A stretch of 64,000 bases of DNA from Falsiroseomonas tokyonensis (GTDB lineage Bacteria > Pseudomonadota > Alphaproteobacteria > Acetobacterales > Acetobacteraceae), in contig NZ_JAFNJS010000002.1 in assembly GCF_019024325.1 (NCBI RefSeq), positions 620,118 through 684,117 on the forward strand, written 5' to 3'. Below, piece after piece: positions 36,104-44,828 of this stretch; position 1 is the stretch's first letter; each line of letters starts with the position of its first letter. A program made the position numbers and the translations under genes. Under the pieces are notes generated by a model. The model worked only from the letters and a program-made list of their open reading frames with translations, ran no database searches and was not told the origin of the DNA.

Positions 36104-37051
36104 ATGTCGCTGCGCGTCGCGGTGCTCGGTGCCGGGCATTTTGGCCGTTTCCACGCGCTGAAGGCCAGCCGGGGCGGGCCGGACAATCCCTTGCGGCTGG
36201 TGGCGCTGCATGATGCGGACCCGGCCCGCGCCGCGGCGGTGGCCGCGGAATGTGGCGTGCCGGCCCTGCCGGCGGCGGAGGCGATCGCGGCGGCGGAGGC
36301 GGTGATCGTCGCCGCCCCCACCCGCTTCCATGCGGCGCTGGGCCGCCAGGTGCTGGAGGCGGGGCGGCACCTTTTCATGGAAAAGCCGATCGCCGCGACG
36401 CTCGCCGAGGCCGAATCGCTTTCCGCCCTGGCCGCGGCGCGCGGCCGGGTGCTGCAGGTCGGCCATATCGAGCGATTCTCCGCCGCCTTCCGCGCGGTGG
36501 TGGCCGCACAGGAGGGCAGCCGCGCGGTGCATTGGGAGGCGGTGCGCGTGGCGCCCTTCCGGCCGCGGTCACTGGATGTCTCGGTGGTGCTGGACCTGAT
36601 GATCCATGACATCGACCTGGTGCTGAAGCTGGCCGGCGGGCTGCCCGAGAAGGTGGAGGCGGTGGGGGCGCGGGTGATGTCGGAGCATGCCGATTTCGCG
36701 GTCGCGCGCCTCGGCTTTCGCGGCGGCAGGGCGGCCACCATCACCGCCTCCCGCGTCTCGCTCGCCATGGAGCGGCGGCTGCGGGTGCTGGGCGGGGAGG
36801 GGGAGATGAGCGTCGATTTCCTCAACCGCTCCCTGGCCGTTCTGCGGCGTGGTGGGGCGGAGGAGGTGGCGACCATGCCCGGCTATGGCATCGACCGCGC
36901 CGGCTGGACCGAGCATGACAGCCTGGAGGCCGAGCAGGCCGGTTTTGCGAAGGCCTGCGCCGGGGAAGCGCCGGAGGTCGGCGCAGCCGAGGGCATCGCG
37001 GCGCTGCGCGTCGCGCTGGCGGTCGAGGCCGCGATCGAAGCCAACGACTGA
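36104..37051 (+). CDS. Gfo/Idh/MocA family oxidoreductase
   Basis: 315 residues from ATG 36104 with AAGGAAGGG 9 bases upstream. The Rossmann motif VAVLGAGHFGRFHALK binds NAD(P). GRHLFMEKPIAATLAEAESL contains the conserved EKP lysine, and LDLMIHDIDLVLKL holds the catalytic histidine region. In other alphaproteobacteria a similar oxidoreductase gene sits near lpxB and lipid A genes, and here lpxB lies 1.1 kb away on the opposite strand. A role in sugar-nucleotide or lipid A sugar metabolism is therefore plausible but inferred. Confidence 0.88.
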   Translation: MSLRVAVLGAGHFGRFHALKASRGGPDNPLRLVALHDADPARAAAVAAECGVPALPAAEAIAAAEAVIVAAPTRFHAALGRQVLEAGRHLFMEKPIAATLAEAESLSALAAARGRVLQVGHIERFSAAFRAVVAAQEGSRAVHWEAVRVAPFRPRSLDVSVVLDLMIHDIDLVLKLAGGLPEKVEAVGARVMSEHADFAVARLGFRGGRAATITASRVSLAMERRLRVLGGEGEMSVDFLNRSLAVLRRGGAEEVATMPGYGIDRAGWTEHDSLEAEQAGFAKACAGEAPEVGAAEGIAALRVALAVEAAIEAND

Positions 37052-37109
37052 CGAGAGCTGCCTCACCGAAAGCGAAGACGGTGAAACGGCTCTAGCTCAT
37101 TGTCTTGAC

Positions 37110-37153
37110 GCGTTTTCCAAGTCGCCTTGCGAAGCCGCAAGGCTTGAAAACGC
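37110..37153. terminator. Long imperfect hairpin between convergent genes
   Basis: GCGTTTTC-AAG-CCTTGCG arms pair over 18 positions with four bulged bases on the left, closed by loop AAGC. It lies in the 112-base gap between the Gfo/Idh and DUF808 genes. Each arm ends in a run of four T or A, so it could terminate both strands. A dispersed repeat is an alternative. Confidence 0.6.
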
Positions 37154-37163
37154 TCGAGACGCC

Positions 37164-38144
37164 TCAGCCCTGGGGGACGCCCTTTGCCCCCGGCCGAAGC
37201 CGCCGCCAGGCCGGCAGGATCAGCTTCTCGACCACGGGCACCAGGGCCGCGCCGAGGACGAGGCCCAGAAGGCCGGAGCCGAGCGCGGTCACGAACCAGG
37301 CCGCCGCGCCGCCGATCGCGGGCATCGCCGCGGCGGCGGCATCGCTGGCGGCGTGCAGCGCATGGGCCATGCCGCCAAGGCCGTATTCCTCCAGCCCATG
37401 CAGGATGATGCCGCCGCCTACCCAGACCATGGCCGCGGTGCCGACGATGGCCAGCACCTTCAGGAGATAGGGCATCCCAAGGACGATGCCGCGTCCCAGG
37501 GCGCGCAGCGGCGCGCTGCCGGTCTGCGCCATGGCGACGCCGGCATCATCCGCCTTCACGATCAAGGCGACGGCGCCATAGACCAGCACGGTGATGCTGA
37601 TGCCCACCGCGGCGAGCACGGCGGCCTGGCCGATGAAACTCGCCTCCGGCACCGTCGCCAGGGTGATGGCCATGATCTCGGCCGAGAGGATGAAATCGGT
37701 CTGGATGGCGCTGGCGATCTTCTGGTCCTCCAGCGTGCGGTCGTCCTCGGCGAGGCCCGGGGATTTCGAGACCATCATCCCGTGATGCGGGAAGATCGCC
37801 TCGATGACCTTCTCGGCGCCCTCGAAGCACAGATAGGCGCCGCCCAGCATCAGCAGGGGCGTGATCGCCCAGGGAGCGAGCAGGCTGAGCGCGAGCGCCC
37901 CGGGCAGAAGGAACAGCAGCTTGTTCTTCAGCGAGCCCAGGGCGATCCGCCCGACGATCGGCAATTCCCGCGCCGCGGCGAAGCCGACCACATAGCGCGG
38001 CGTCACCGCGGCATCGTCGATGACCACGCCGGCCGCCTTGGCGCCTGCCTTCAACGTCTGCGCGCCGATGTCGTCGAGCGAGGCGGCGGCGACCTTCGCC
38101 AGGGCCGCGATGTCGTCCAGCAGGGCAATCAGGCCAACGCTCAT
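37164..38144 (-). CDS. DUF808 (YedI-like) inner-membrane protein
   Basis: 326 residues. SVGLIALLDDIAALAKVAAA at the start and KVIEAIFPHHGMM followed by a cytoplasmic stretch (DRTLEDQKIASAIQTDFILS) are characteristic of the DUF808/YedI family. About seven to eight membrane helices are predicted. Function is not established for the family. The start overlaps the lpxB stop by 4 bases, making it the last gene of an operon with GNAT, nitrilase and lpxB. Confidence 0.85.
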   Translation of the reverse strand: MSVGLIALLDDIAALAKVAAASLDDIGAQTLKAGAKAAGVVIDDAAVTPRYVVGFAAARELPIVGRIALGSLKNKLLFLLPGALALSLLAPWAITPLLMLGGAYLCFEGAEKVIEAIFPHHGMMVSKSPGLAEDDRTLEDQKIASAIQTDFILSAEIMAITLATVPEASFIGQAAVLAAVGISITVLVYGAVALIVKADDAGVAMAQTGSAPLRALGRGIVLGMPYLLKVLAIVGTAAMVWVGGGIILHGLEEYGLGGMAHALHAASDAAAAAMPAIGGAAAWFVTALGSGLLGLVLGAALVPVVEKLILPAWRRLRPGAKGVPQG

Positions 38145-39298
38145 GCATGATCCTCGATTCGGTTCAGCACGACGGCGGCCGCCGCGGCGCTAGGCAGACC
38201 TTCCTGCGGACGCAGCTTTAGCAGCATTTCCGCAAATCCGGCGCGCTGCGCGGCAGCGGGCGCGGCATCCAGCAGCAGCCCGGCCAGGCCCTCCGCCAGG
38301 GCCTGCGGCGTCGCTGCCTCCTGCAGATACTCCGGCACAACGCGGCGATCGGCGAGCAGGTTCACCAGACTTGCAAAGGGGACGCGGACCAGGCGGCGGA
38401 CGATGGCGGCGGTGATCGGGTTCACCTTGTAGGCCACCAGATGCGGCACCCCGGCCACCGCCATTTCCAGGGAGGAGGTGCCGGACTTGATGAGACCCGC
38501 CCCGTGCTCCCGCGCCGCGGCGAAGGCATCGTGCTTGCCCGCCAGATCGGTCACCAGGAGGGTGCGGCCCGGCCAGTCCCGCACGCCGGCCTGCACCGCC
38601 TCCGCCACCACCGCCGAGACCGGCAGCGCCACCGTCAGATTCGGGACGCGCGGCGCCAGAAGCCGCAGCGCCTGGCCGAAGATGGGCAGCAGGCGCTTCA
38701 CCTCCATCCGCCGGCTGCCGGGCATCACCACCAGCACCGGGGCCTCCGCCGCCAGGCCGTGGGCGGCCCGGAAGCGCGCGGCGTCCCCAGCATCAACGCC
38801 CGATTCCAGCACGGGATGGCCGACGAAGCTGGCCGGGATGCCGGCCGCCTCGAAGATCACCGGCTCGAAGGGCAGCAGGCAGAGGATATGGTCCACTGCC
38901 GCCTTGATCTTGGCGATCCGCCCGGGCCGCCAGGCCCAGATCTGCGGCGCCACGTAATGCACCACGGGAATGCCGAGGGGGCGGATGCGTTGGGCCAGGC
39001 GCAGGGTGAAGCCGGGGCTGTCGATGGTCACCACCACGGCCGGGCGGCGGGCCGCGATATCCGCCACTGTCTCATCCAGCCGCCGTGCCAGGCGGCGGAT
39101 ATTGGGCAGCACCTCGATCAGCCCCATCAGCGCCAGCTCGCGCATGGGGAACAGGCTCGGCAGGCCCTGCTCGGCCAGGCGGTCGCCGCCGACGCCGGCG
39201 AAGGCGAGGGAGGGGTCGCGCGCCCGCAGCGCCGCCAGCAGCCGCGCGCCCAGCACATCGCCGGAGGCCTCGCCGGCGACCAGATAGACCAGGCTCAT
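38141..39298 (-). CDS. lpxB: Lipid-A-disaccharide synthase
   Basis: 385 residues from ATG 39298. VYLVAGEASGDVLGARLL is the diagnostic N-terminus; IDSPGFTLRLAQ, HYVAPQIWAWRPGRI, VMPGSRRMEVKRLLPIF and LIKSGTSSLEMA cover the other conserved blocks. LpxB joins UDP-2,3-diacylglucosamine and lipid X in lipid A synthesis. Four-base overlaps with the nitrilase gene upstream and the DUF808 gene downstream show translational coupling. The usual partners lpxA, fabZ and lpxD are not in the window. Confidence 0.96.
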   Translation of the reverse strand: MSLVYLVAGEASGDVLGARLLAALRARDPSLAFAGVGGDRLAEQGLPSLFPMRELALMGLIEVLPNIRRLARRLDETVADIAARRPAVVVTIDSPGFTLRLAQRIRPLGIPVVHYVAPQIWAWRPGRIAKIKAAVDHILCLLPFEPVIFEAAGIPASFVGHPVLESGVDAGDAARFRAAHGLAAEAPVLVVMPGSRRMEVKRLLPIFGQALRLLAPRVPNLTVALPVSAVVAEAVQAGVRDWPGRTLLVTDLAGKHDAFAAAREHGAGLIKSGTSSLEMAVAGVPHLVAYKVNPITAAIVRRLVRVPFASLVNLLADRRVVPEYLQEAATPQALAEGLAGLLLDAAPAAAQRAGFAEMLLKLRPQEGLPSAAAAAVVLNRIEDHA

Positions 39299-40191
39299 GC
39301 GAAGCTCGCGGGTTTCGGCGCAGGGACGGGGCGGCGCGGCCAGTCGCGGTGGTTTCGCACGGCGCCGTTCGCCCGGACCTCCTCGACCAGGGCGGGGTCG
39401 AGCGTGGCAAACAGCCAGCCGGGCACGTCCATCCCCCCGGCCGCCACCACGCCATCCTCCGGAAAGCCGCGATCCGGCGGGCCGAAGACCGCCGCCTGGC
39501 CGTGATTTTCGTCCAACGCCACTGACCAGGGGGCGAGGCCGAGCGTCGGCGTGACGGCGACGAAGCACTGGTTCTCCAGCGCCCGCGCCGCGGCCCCGAT
39601 CCGCACCCGGGCGAATCCGGAAAGACTGTCGGTGCAGGAGGGGGCGAGGATCAGCCAGGCGCCGGCCTCGACCTGGGCGCGGGCATGTTTCGGGAATTCC
39701 ACATCGTAGCAGATCGAAATCCCGATGCGGCCCCAGGGCGTGTCGAAAACCGCCGGGCCGGCGCCGGAGGAGACGCCCCAGCGCTCGGCCTCGAAGCGGG
39801 TCATGGCGGTCTTGTCCTGGAAGGCCAGGCGGCCGTCGGGTGCAATCAGAGGCGCGCGGTTGATGATGCGCGGGCCCGATCGCATGGGCAGGCTGCCCGG
39901 CAGCAGCCACACCCCGGCGCGCATCGCCGCCTGGCGCATCGCGGCCAGGATCTCCTCGGCATGGGCCACCATGGCGGCCAGCTCCGTCGCCTCATCCGGC
40001 GCGGCATTGCCGGCGAGTGCTGCGCCCAATTCGACGCAGGCATATTCCGGCAGGACGCAGAGATCGGCGCGGCCGCGGGCCTCGGCCAGGCGCTGGTCCA
40101 GCCGGGCGGCGAAATCGGCGACGCTGGCGGGGTGCCCGACTTCCCAGGCCAGGAGGCCGAGGCGGAGGGGGCGCGGCAGGGGCTGGGTCAA
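39295..40191 (-). CDS. Carbon-nitrogen hydrolase (nitrilase superfamily)
   Basis: 298 residues. The catalytic triad is visible: Glu in CVLPEYACVEL, Lys in AFQDKTAMTRFE and Cys in GISICYDVEFP. The likely start is TTG at 40191, overlapping the GNAT stop as TTGA; no ATG or GTG fits near the N-terminus. The family covers amidases, omega-amidases and N-acyl hydrolases. Encoded between a GNAT acetyltransferase and lpxB, it may deacylate what the acetyltransferase modifies, though that is only inference. Confidence 0.87.
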   Translation of the reverse strand: MTQPLPRPLRLGLLAWEVGHPASVADFAARLDQRLAEARGRADLCVLPEYACVELGAALAGNAAPDEATELAAMVAHAEEILAAMRQAAMRAGVWLLPGSLPMRSGPRIINRAPLIAPDGRLAFQDKTAMTRFEAERWGVSSGAGPAVFDTPWGRIGISICYDVEFPKHARAQVEAGAWLILAPSCTDSLSGFARVRIGAAARALENQCFVAVTPTLGLAPWSVALDENHGQAAVFGPPDRGFPEDGVVAAGGMDVPGWLFATLDPALVEEVRANGAVRNHRDWPRRPVPAPKPASFA

Positions 40192-40796
40192 AGCGTCTTG
40201 GTCCAGAAGACCAGGTCGTGCGCCGTTTCCGTGGCTTGGCCGATTTCCTTCCAGTTGAAGCTCACGACCAGATCCGGCCGCCTGGCATAGCCGCGCTTGC
40301 CCCAGAAGGCATCCAGCGGCGTGTAGCCGGCCGGCCGGCGCGGGTCGCGCTCATCGCGGGCCACGGCGCAGAAGGCGGCCCCCGGCAGGCCCAGACGGAG
40401 CGCATGCGCCTCCCGCTCCGCGAAGAAGCGCACCCCGGCGCCCTGGCCGCGCCATTCCGGCAGCAGCACCGATTCGCCGAAATAGCAGAAGCGGGCAGGG
40501 TCCAGCCCGGCCTCCCGGAAGCAGGCCAGCACCGGCGCATGCGCCTGGACCATCGGCTGGCAGGTGGCGGCGCCGACGACCTTCTCGCCATCCCGGCAGA
40601 CCACGATCGCAGCACCTGGCGACTCCGCATAGGCGCGCAGATAGCCCTGCTCGTAGCCGCCATCGCCTTCATACAGGTAGGGCCATTCCCGGAAGACGGC
40701 GATGCGCAGCGCCGCCAGATCCGGCAGCAGCGGATGCAGCGCGGGGCCCGAAACTGTCTCGAAGCGCAGGTGGATTTCCGCCATGCCCGGATGCAT
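40188..40796 (-). CDS. GNAT family N-acetyltransferase
   Basis: 202 residues from ATG 40796 (GGGA about 5 bases upstream); ATG 40784 is a close alternative. LRIAVFREWPYLYEGD near the start and VLLPEWRGQGAGVRFFAERE, which holds the acetyl-CoA loop R-G-x-G-x-G, identify the fold. FWGKRGY is the typical last helix-strand. The substrate is unknown. It is the first gene of the operon with nitrilase, lpxB and DUF808, and diverges from the SemiSWEET gene across 33 bases. Confidence 0.83.
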   Translation of the reverse strand: MHPGMAEIHLRFETVSGPALHPLLPDLAALRIAVFREWPYLYEGDGGYEQGYLRAYAESPGAAIVVCRDGEKVVGAATCQPMVQAHAPVLACFREAGLDPARFCYFGESVLLPEWRGQGAGVRFFAEREAHALRLGLPGAAFCAVARDERDPRRPAGYTPLDAFWGKRGYARRPDLVVSFNWKEIGQATETAHDLVFWTKTL

Positions 40797-40829
40797 AGGG
40801 TCCCGCGTGACGGCAGGAAAGAGCTTCGC

Positions 40830-41087
40830 GTGGAGATGGGAGTAGAGGCCGTGGGCCTGGTGGCGGGGGCGATGACGACCGCCGCCTTCGTGCCGCAGGC
40901 ATGGAAAACCTGGCGCACGCGCTCGGCGCAGGATTTCAGCCTGGCATTGCTGGTGCTGCTGGTCGCGGGCAACAGCCTCTGGCTGGGCTATGGGCTGCTG
41001 AAGGGCGCGACCGGGCTGGTGGCGGCGAATATCGTCACCGTGCCGCTGACTGCCTTCATCCTGTCGGTGAAGCTGCGGCGCGGCTGA
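40830..41087 (+). CDS. SemiSWEET-type PQ-loop transporter
   Basis: 85 residues with three helices. TTAAFVPQAWKTWRTRSAQD is the PQ-loop motif; NSLWLGYGLL and ANIVTVPL contain the conserved Trp and Asn of bacterial SemiSWEETs. These work as dimers and carry sugars by facilitated diffusion. The GTG at 40830 is chosen because AGGAAAGAG lies 7-11 bases upstream; the ATG at 40836 has none. It stands alone between the divergent GNAT operon and a convergent terminator. Confidence 0.85.
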   Translation: MEMGVEAVGLVAGAMTTAAFVPQAWKTWRTRSAQDFSLALLVLLVAGNSLWLGYGLLKGATGLVAANIVTVPLTAFILSVKLRRG

Positions 41088-41090
41088 GGT

Positions 41091-41112
41091 GCGCCCTGCC
41101 GAGGCAGGGCGC
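41091..41112. terminator. Hairpin between convergent genes
   Basis: GCGCCCTGCC and GGCAGGGCGC form a perfect 10-base inverted repeat around GA (a 4-base loop in practice), followed by CCCCAAAA. It lies in the 33 bases between the SemiSWEET stop and the STAS stop. The A-run would be a U-tract ahead of the stem on the minus strand, so the fit is better for the plus strand stem alone. Confidence 0.6.
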
Positions 41113-41120
41113 CCCAAAAG

Positions 41121-41453
41121 TCAGGTGAGCGCGCCCACCGCCGCGTCGCGGCTCGGGTGGATCGCCAAAATCTTGTCGAAGCCGCTGATCTCCAGCACCT
41201 CGCGCACCGGCGCCTGGGGGGATGCGACGGCGAAGCTGCCGCCGATGGCCTTGGCCTGCTTGGCCGCCTTCAGCAGAACGCGCAGCCCGGCCGAGGAGAC
41301 GTAATGCACCTCCGCCAGGTCGGCCACCACCTTGGCGCCACCCTCGAGCAGGCCCAAGAGCTTGGCCTCTGCCGCCGGGGCGGTGGCGGTGTCGAGGCGG
41401 CCCTTGAGCGCAGCCACCTTCACGCCCTTCTCGGTGCTTTCAGAAATATCCAT
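41121..41453 (-). CDS. STAS-domain anti-anti-sigma-like protein
   Basis: 110 residues, one STAS domain. MDISESTEKGVKVAALKGRL begins it, and VHYVSSAGLRVLLKAAKQ carries the serine that partner-switching kinases phosphorylate and SpoIIE-type phosphatases reset. No RsbW-type kinase adjoins it. The receiver-PP2C phosphatase at 1207-2388 is the only matching phosphatase here, 40 kb away. The gene follows the GPP34 gene by 40 bases on the same strand, so the two are probably co-transcribed. Confidence 0.9.
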   Translation of the reverse strand: MDISESTEKGVKVAALKGRLDTATAPAAEAKLLGLLEGGAKVVADLAEVHYVSSAGLRVLLKAAKQAKAIGGSFAVASPQAPVREVLEISGFDKILAIHPSRDAAVGALT

Positions 41454-41493
41454 GAAGCCTGTCCTGTCCTAGCTCGCCTGCGTCGGAGTCTGT

Positions 41494-42144
41494 TTAGACC
41501 ATCGGCGCGTAGCGCGCGATCTGCGCATAGATTTCGCGAATGGCATCGGCGAGGGAGCGGTTCAACTCCTCCAGATCCGCCACCTGGTCGATGCGCGGCT
41601 GCACCTTGTCCAACTCCTGGTTGGAGAGGATCAGGGAAAACAGGCCGCCGGCACGGCAGAGGCCGATCAGCATCGAATCGCGCGGATCGGGGATGTCGTC
41701 CTGGAACAGCACGCCCATGATGCGCGCCTTCACCTCCCGCTCCTCCTTGTCGGAGATCACGGGGTAGCGGCGCTCCGGGAAGACCCAAAGGAAGCGGCCC
41801 TCGACGCGCTTCAGGATGCCCTTGGCGACCAGGCGCTCGAACAGCGCGTCGCGATAGGCATCGGCATCGGCGGCGAGCGTCTCGATCCAGTAGCGGCTGT
41901 CGCCGGCTTCCGGCGCGGCCACGATCTGCGCCAGCGCACGATCCAGCAGCGCATCGCCGGTCGGCGCCGGGTTCACCACATAGAGCCGGGTGGGGTCGGT
42001 ATCGATCCGCCCTTCCAGCGCCAGCTCGGCCAGCACGGCGCCGGCGATCGCATAGTCGCCGGACGGCGCCGCGCGCTCCTGTAGCCGCCCGCTTTCATCA
42101 TCGAGCATCAGGAGGAGGATCTCCTCCGGCATCGTCAACGGCAT
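41494..42144 (-). CDS. GPP34 (GOLPH3-like) family protein
   Basis: 216 residues from ATG 42144 with GAGGGAG 11 bases upstream; ATG 42189 lacks a site. LTMPEEILLLMLDDESGRL is the start of the GPP34 fold; AIAGAVLAELALEGRID and a mostly helical C-terminal half (LIGLCRAGGLFSLILSNQEL) follow. In eukaryotes GOLPH3 binds phosphatidylinositol-4-phosphate and retains Golgi glycosyltransferases. Bacterial members are common in actinobacteria and have no settled role. The likely operon partner is a STAS protein, which hints at regulation by partner switching or at a shared membrane-lipid signal. Confidence 0.82.
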   Translation of the reverse strand: MPLTMPEEILLLMLDDESGRLQERAAPSGDYAIAGAVLAELALEGRIDTDPTRLYVVNPAPTGDALLDRALAQIVAAPEAGDSRYWIETLAADADAYRDALFERLVAKGILKRVEGRFLWVFPERRYPVISDKEEREVKARIMGVLFQDDIPDPRDSMLIGLCRAGGLFSLILSNQELDKVQPRIDQVADLEELNRSLADAIREIYAQIARYAPMV

Positions 42145-42254
42145 GGCGTCACAGGCTCCCTCAACACGCACCGGCTGGGCTTCCGGCATGGCGCAGGGAA
42201 GCGCGCGGCGGGTGCCGAGTCAACGCAGGCGCAGGGTCGTATGCGGGCGAGGAT

Positions 42255-43291
<1,037 letters not shown>

Positions 43292-43295
<4 letters not shown>

Positions 43296-43762
43296 CCGTG
43301 GTTGTGTCCCTTGTGGGCGTCCCCATACAGCGCCGCCGGATCCATCAGCGGCGCCGCGATGCTGGCGAGGCTGTCGCCGCGGATGGACTGATAGAAGCAG
43401 TTCCGCCGGCCGGTGTGGCAGGCGACGCCGAGCTGATCCACCAGCGCCAGCAGCGTATCGCCGTCGCAATCCAGCCGCAGCTCCACCAGCCGCTGCACCT
43501 GGCCCGAGGTCTCGCCCTTGCGCCACAGCCCCTGGCGGGAGCGGCTGAAATAGCAGACCTGGCCGGTGGCCAGCGTTTCCTCCACCGCGGCCCGGTTCAT
43601 CCAGGCCATCATCAGCACCTCGCCCGTGTCATGCTGCTGGGCGATGCAGGCGACCAGCCCATCGGCATTGAAACGCACCGCGCCCAGCAGGGCTGCGATG
43701 CCGGCGGCGGAGGGCGGGGCGAAGGCGGGCGCCGCGGCGGGCGCCAGGGGTGTGTCCGTCAT
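43292..43762 (-). CDS. hisI: Phosphoribosyl-AMP cyclohydrolase
   Basis: 156 residues. LRLDCDGDTLLALVDQLG gives the magnesium-binding Asp cluster and VACHTGRRNCFYQSI the zinc-binding cysteines, both hallmarks of HisI. It opens the ring of phosphoribosyl-AMP in histidine synthesis and needs zinc. No other his gene is nearby; it is coupled to a COG0523 GTPase and faces zur. That pattern suggests a zinc-responsive HisI, either the only copy or a paralogue used in zinc shortage. The N-terminal 25 residues are Ala/Pro-rich and not part of the domain. Confidence 0.93.
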
Positions 43763-43803
43763 GACGGCGCATTATATGGGCAGCAGCGGAGCAGGGGACA
43801 GTG
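43763..43803. promoter_or_regulatory. Divergent hisI/zur promoter, near-leaderless on the hisI side
   Basis: Only 41 bases separate the two start codons. The minus strand has a perfect TATAAT (43776-43771), 8 bases upstream of the hisI ATG, so its message would start at or just before the ATG. The AT-rich core CATTATATG (43770-43778) overlaps it and is the best place for a Zur operator, although it does not match the known alphaproteobacterial Zur box well. Confidence 0.4.
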
Positions 43804-44337
43804 ATGGCGGAGCCGATGCAGGCGGAACAGACCAGGGCAAGGGCGCCCGATGCGGCGCTGGAGCTGGCGCTGGACCGCGCGGCCGCCACCTGCCAGCGGC
43901 ATGGCGCCCAGCTGACGGAGCTGCGCCGCCAGGTGCTGCGCCTGGTGCTGCAATCGGCGCAGCCGATCGGCGCCTATGCGCTGCTGGACCAGCTGAAGGG
44001 CGCCCGGCGCGGCGCGGCGCCGCCCACCGTCTATCGCGCGCTGGATTTCCTGCTGGCCCAGGGCCTGATCCACAAGGTGGAGCGGCTGAACGCCTTCATC
44101 GGCTGCGATGAAAGCGGCCATGGCCATGCCCATGGCTCCGACCACCCGCACCAGTTCCTGATCTGCGGCCAATGCGGCACCACGGCCGAGATCTGCGATT
44201 CGGCCACCATCGCCGCCATCGCCGCCGCGGCCGGGCGCAGCGGCTTCATTCCGCATCGCACGACGATCGAAGTCGAGGGGCTTTGCGCCCGCTGCGCCGC
44301 CCAGGCACCCGCCCAACCCCAGGCAGGCGCTTCCTGA
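43804..44337 (+). CDS. zur: Fur-family regulator, Zur type
   Basis: 177 residues from ATG 43804 (GGGGA 5-9 bases upstream; GTG 43801 possible). LTELRRQVLRLVLQ and APPTVYRALDFLLAQGLIHK form the winged helix with the Fur TVYRAL motif. A His-rich segment (106-116) and the pairs C121xxC124 and C161xxC164 bind structural and sensory zinc. The Zur assignment over Fur rests on the divergent COG0523 GTPase and hisI genes and on the cysteine layout. It should repress zinc-uptake and zinc-sparing genes when zinc is plentiful. Confidence 0.88.
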   Translation: MAEPMQAEQTRARAPDAALELALDRAAATCQRHGAQLTELRRQVLRLVLQSAQPIGAYALLDQLKGARRGAAPPTVYRALDFLLAQGLIHKVERLNAFIGCDESGHGHAHGSDHPHQFLICGQCGTTAEICDSATIAAIAAAAGRSGFIPHRTTIEVEGLCARCAAQAPAQPQAGAS

Positions 44338-44432
44338 CGAGAATGCGTGCGATTCCACCGGGACTTGATCTATAACTTAGTTTGTTGATTTGAGAACGTT
44401 GCAACTCTGTTCCGGTCTGGCAGAACCATGGC
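44338..44432 (+). promoter_or_regulatory. AT-richer leader before the winged-helix gene
   Basis: A short stretch clearly lower in GC than its surroundings, with TATAAC at 44371-44376 and the perfect 8-base palindrome GTTGCAAC at 44398-44405. It probably holds the promoter and possibly an autoregulatory site of the downstream regulator. Confidence 0.3.
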
Positions 44433-44807
44433 ATGACCCTCTGCCTGGATGTTCCGGATCGTCGCTTTGCCGCCCTGCGGTTGTTGCGGGACCTGCGGCA
44501 GGTCGATCAGCGTGCAGGAGTGAAGAACAGCCGCATCGCTTTCGACGTGGCCATGCTGTTCTACGAACAGGCGCAGCGGGATGCGGTGCCAGAGCTTTCG
44601 GTGGACCAGATCGCGGCCGCCACCGGCTATAGCGGGCCCACCATTCGGCTGGTGCTGAAGCGGCTGGCCAGCACCGGTGCCGTGGCCCCGGCGCGGCGCC
44701 TGGGCAAGACGCAGCTTTATGCCATGACGCCGGCGGGGATCGCCGGCTTCGATGGCTATGTGGAGGCGATTCTCGGCTTCGAAGCCCCCAATGGACGGGC
44801 CCCCTGA
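44433..44807 (+). CDS. Winged-helix (MarR-like) transcriptional regulator
   Basis: 124 residues. LSVDQIAAATGYSGPTIRLV forms a helix-turn-helix, followed by the wing VAPARRLGKTQLYAMTPAG. The N-terminal 45 residues are helical and may dimerise. No ligand or metal site is seen. It stands alone, transcribed toward the cystathionine beta-lyase operon and separated from it by a weak hairpin. Regulation of itself or of that operon is possible but not shown. The layout recalls MarR- or phage-type Rha/wHTH proteins. Confidence 0.6.
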   Translation: MTLCLDVPDRRFAALRLLRDLRQVDQRAGVKNSRIAFDVAMLFYEQAQRDAVPELSVDQIAAATGYSGPTIRLVLKRLASTGAVAPARRLGKTQLYAMTPAGIAGFDGYVEAILGFEAPNGRAP

Positions 44808-44819
44808 AACGAGGGCCCG
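44796..44819. terminator. Weak hairpin between convergent genes
   Basis: CGGGCCC (44796-44802) and GGGCCCG (44813-44819) can pair over 7 bp around a 10-base loop that contains the regulator's stop codon. No U-tract. Confidence 0.35.
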
Positions 44820-44828
44820 GCGTCGGGC

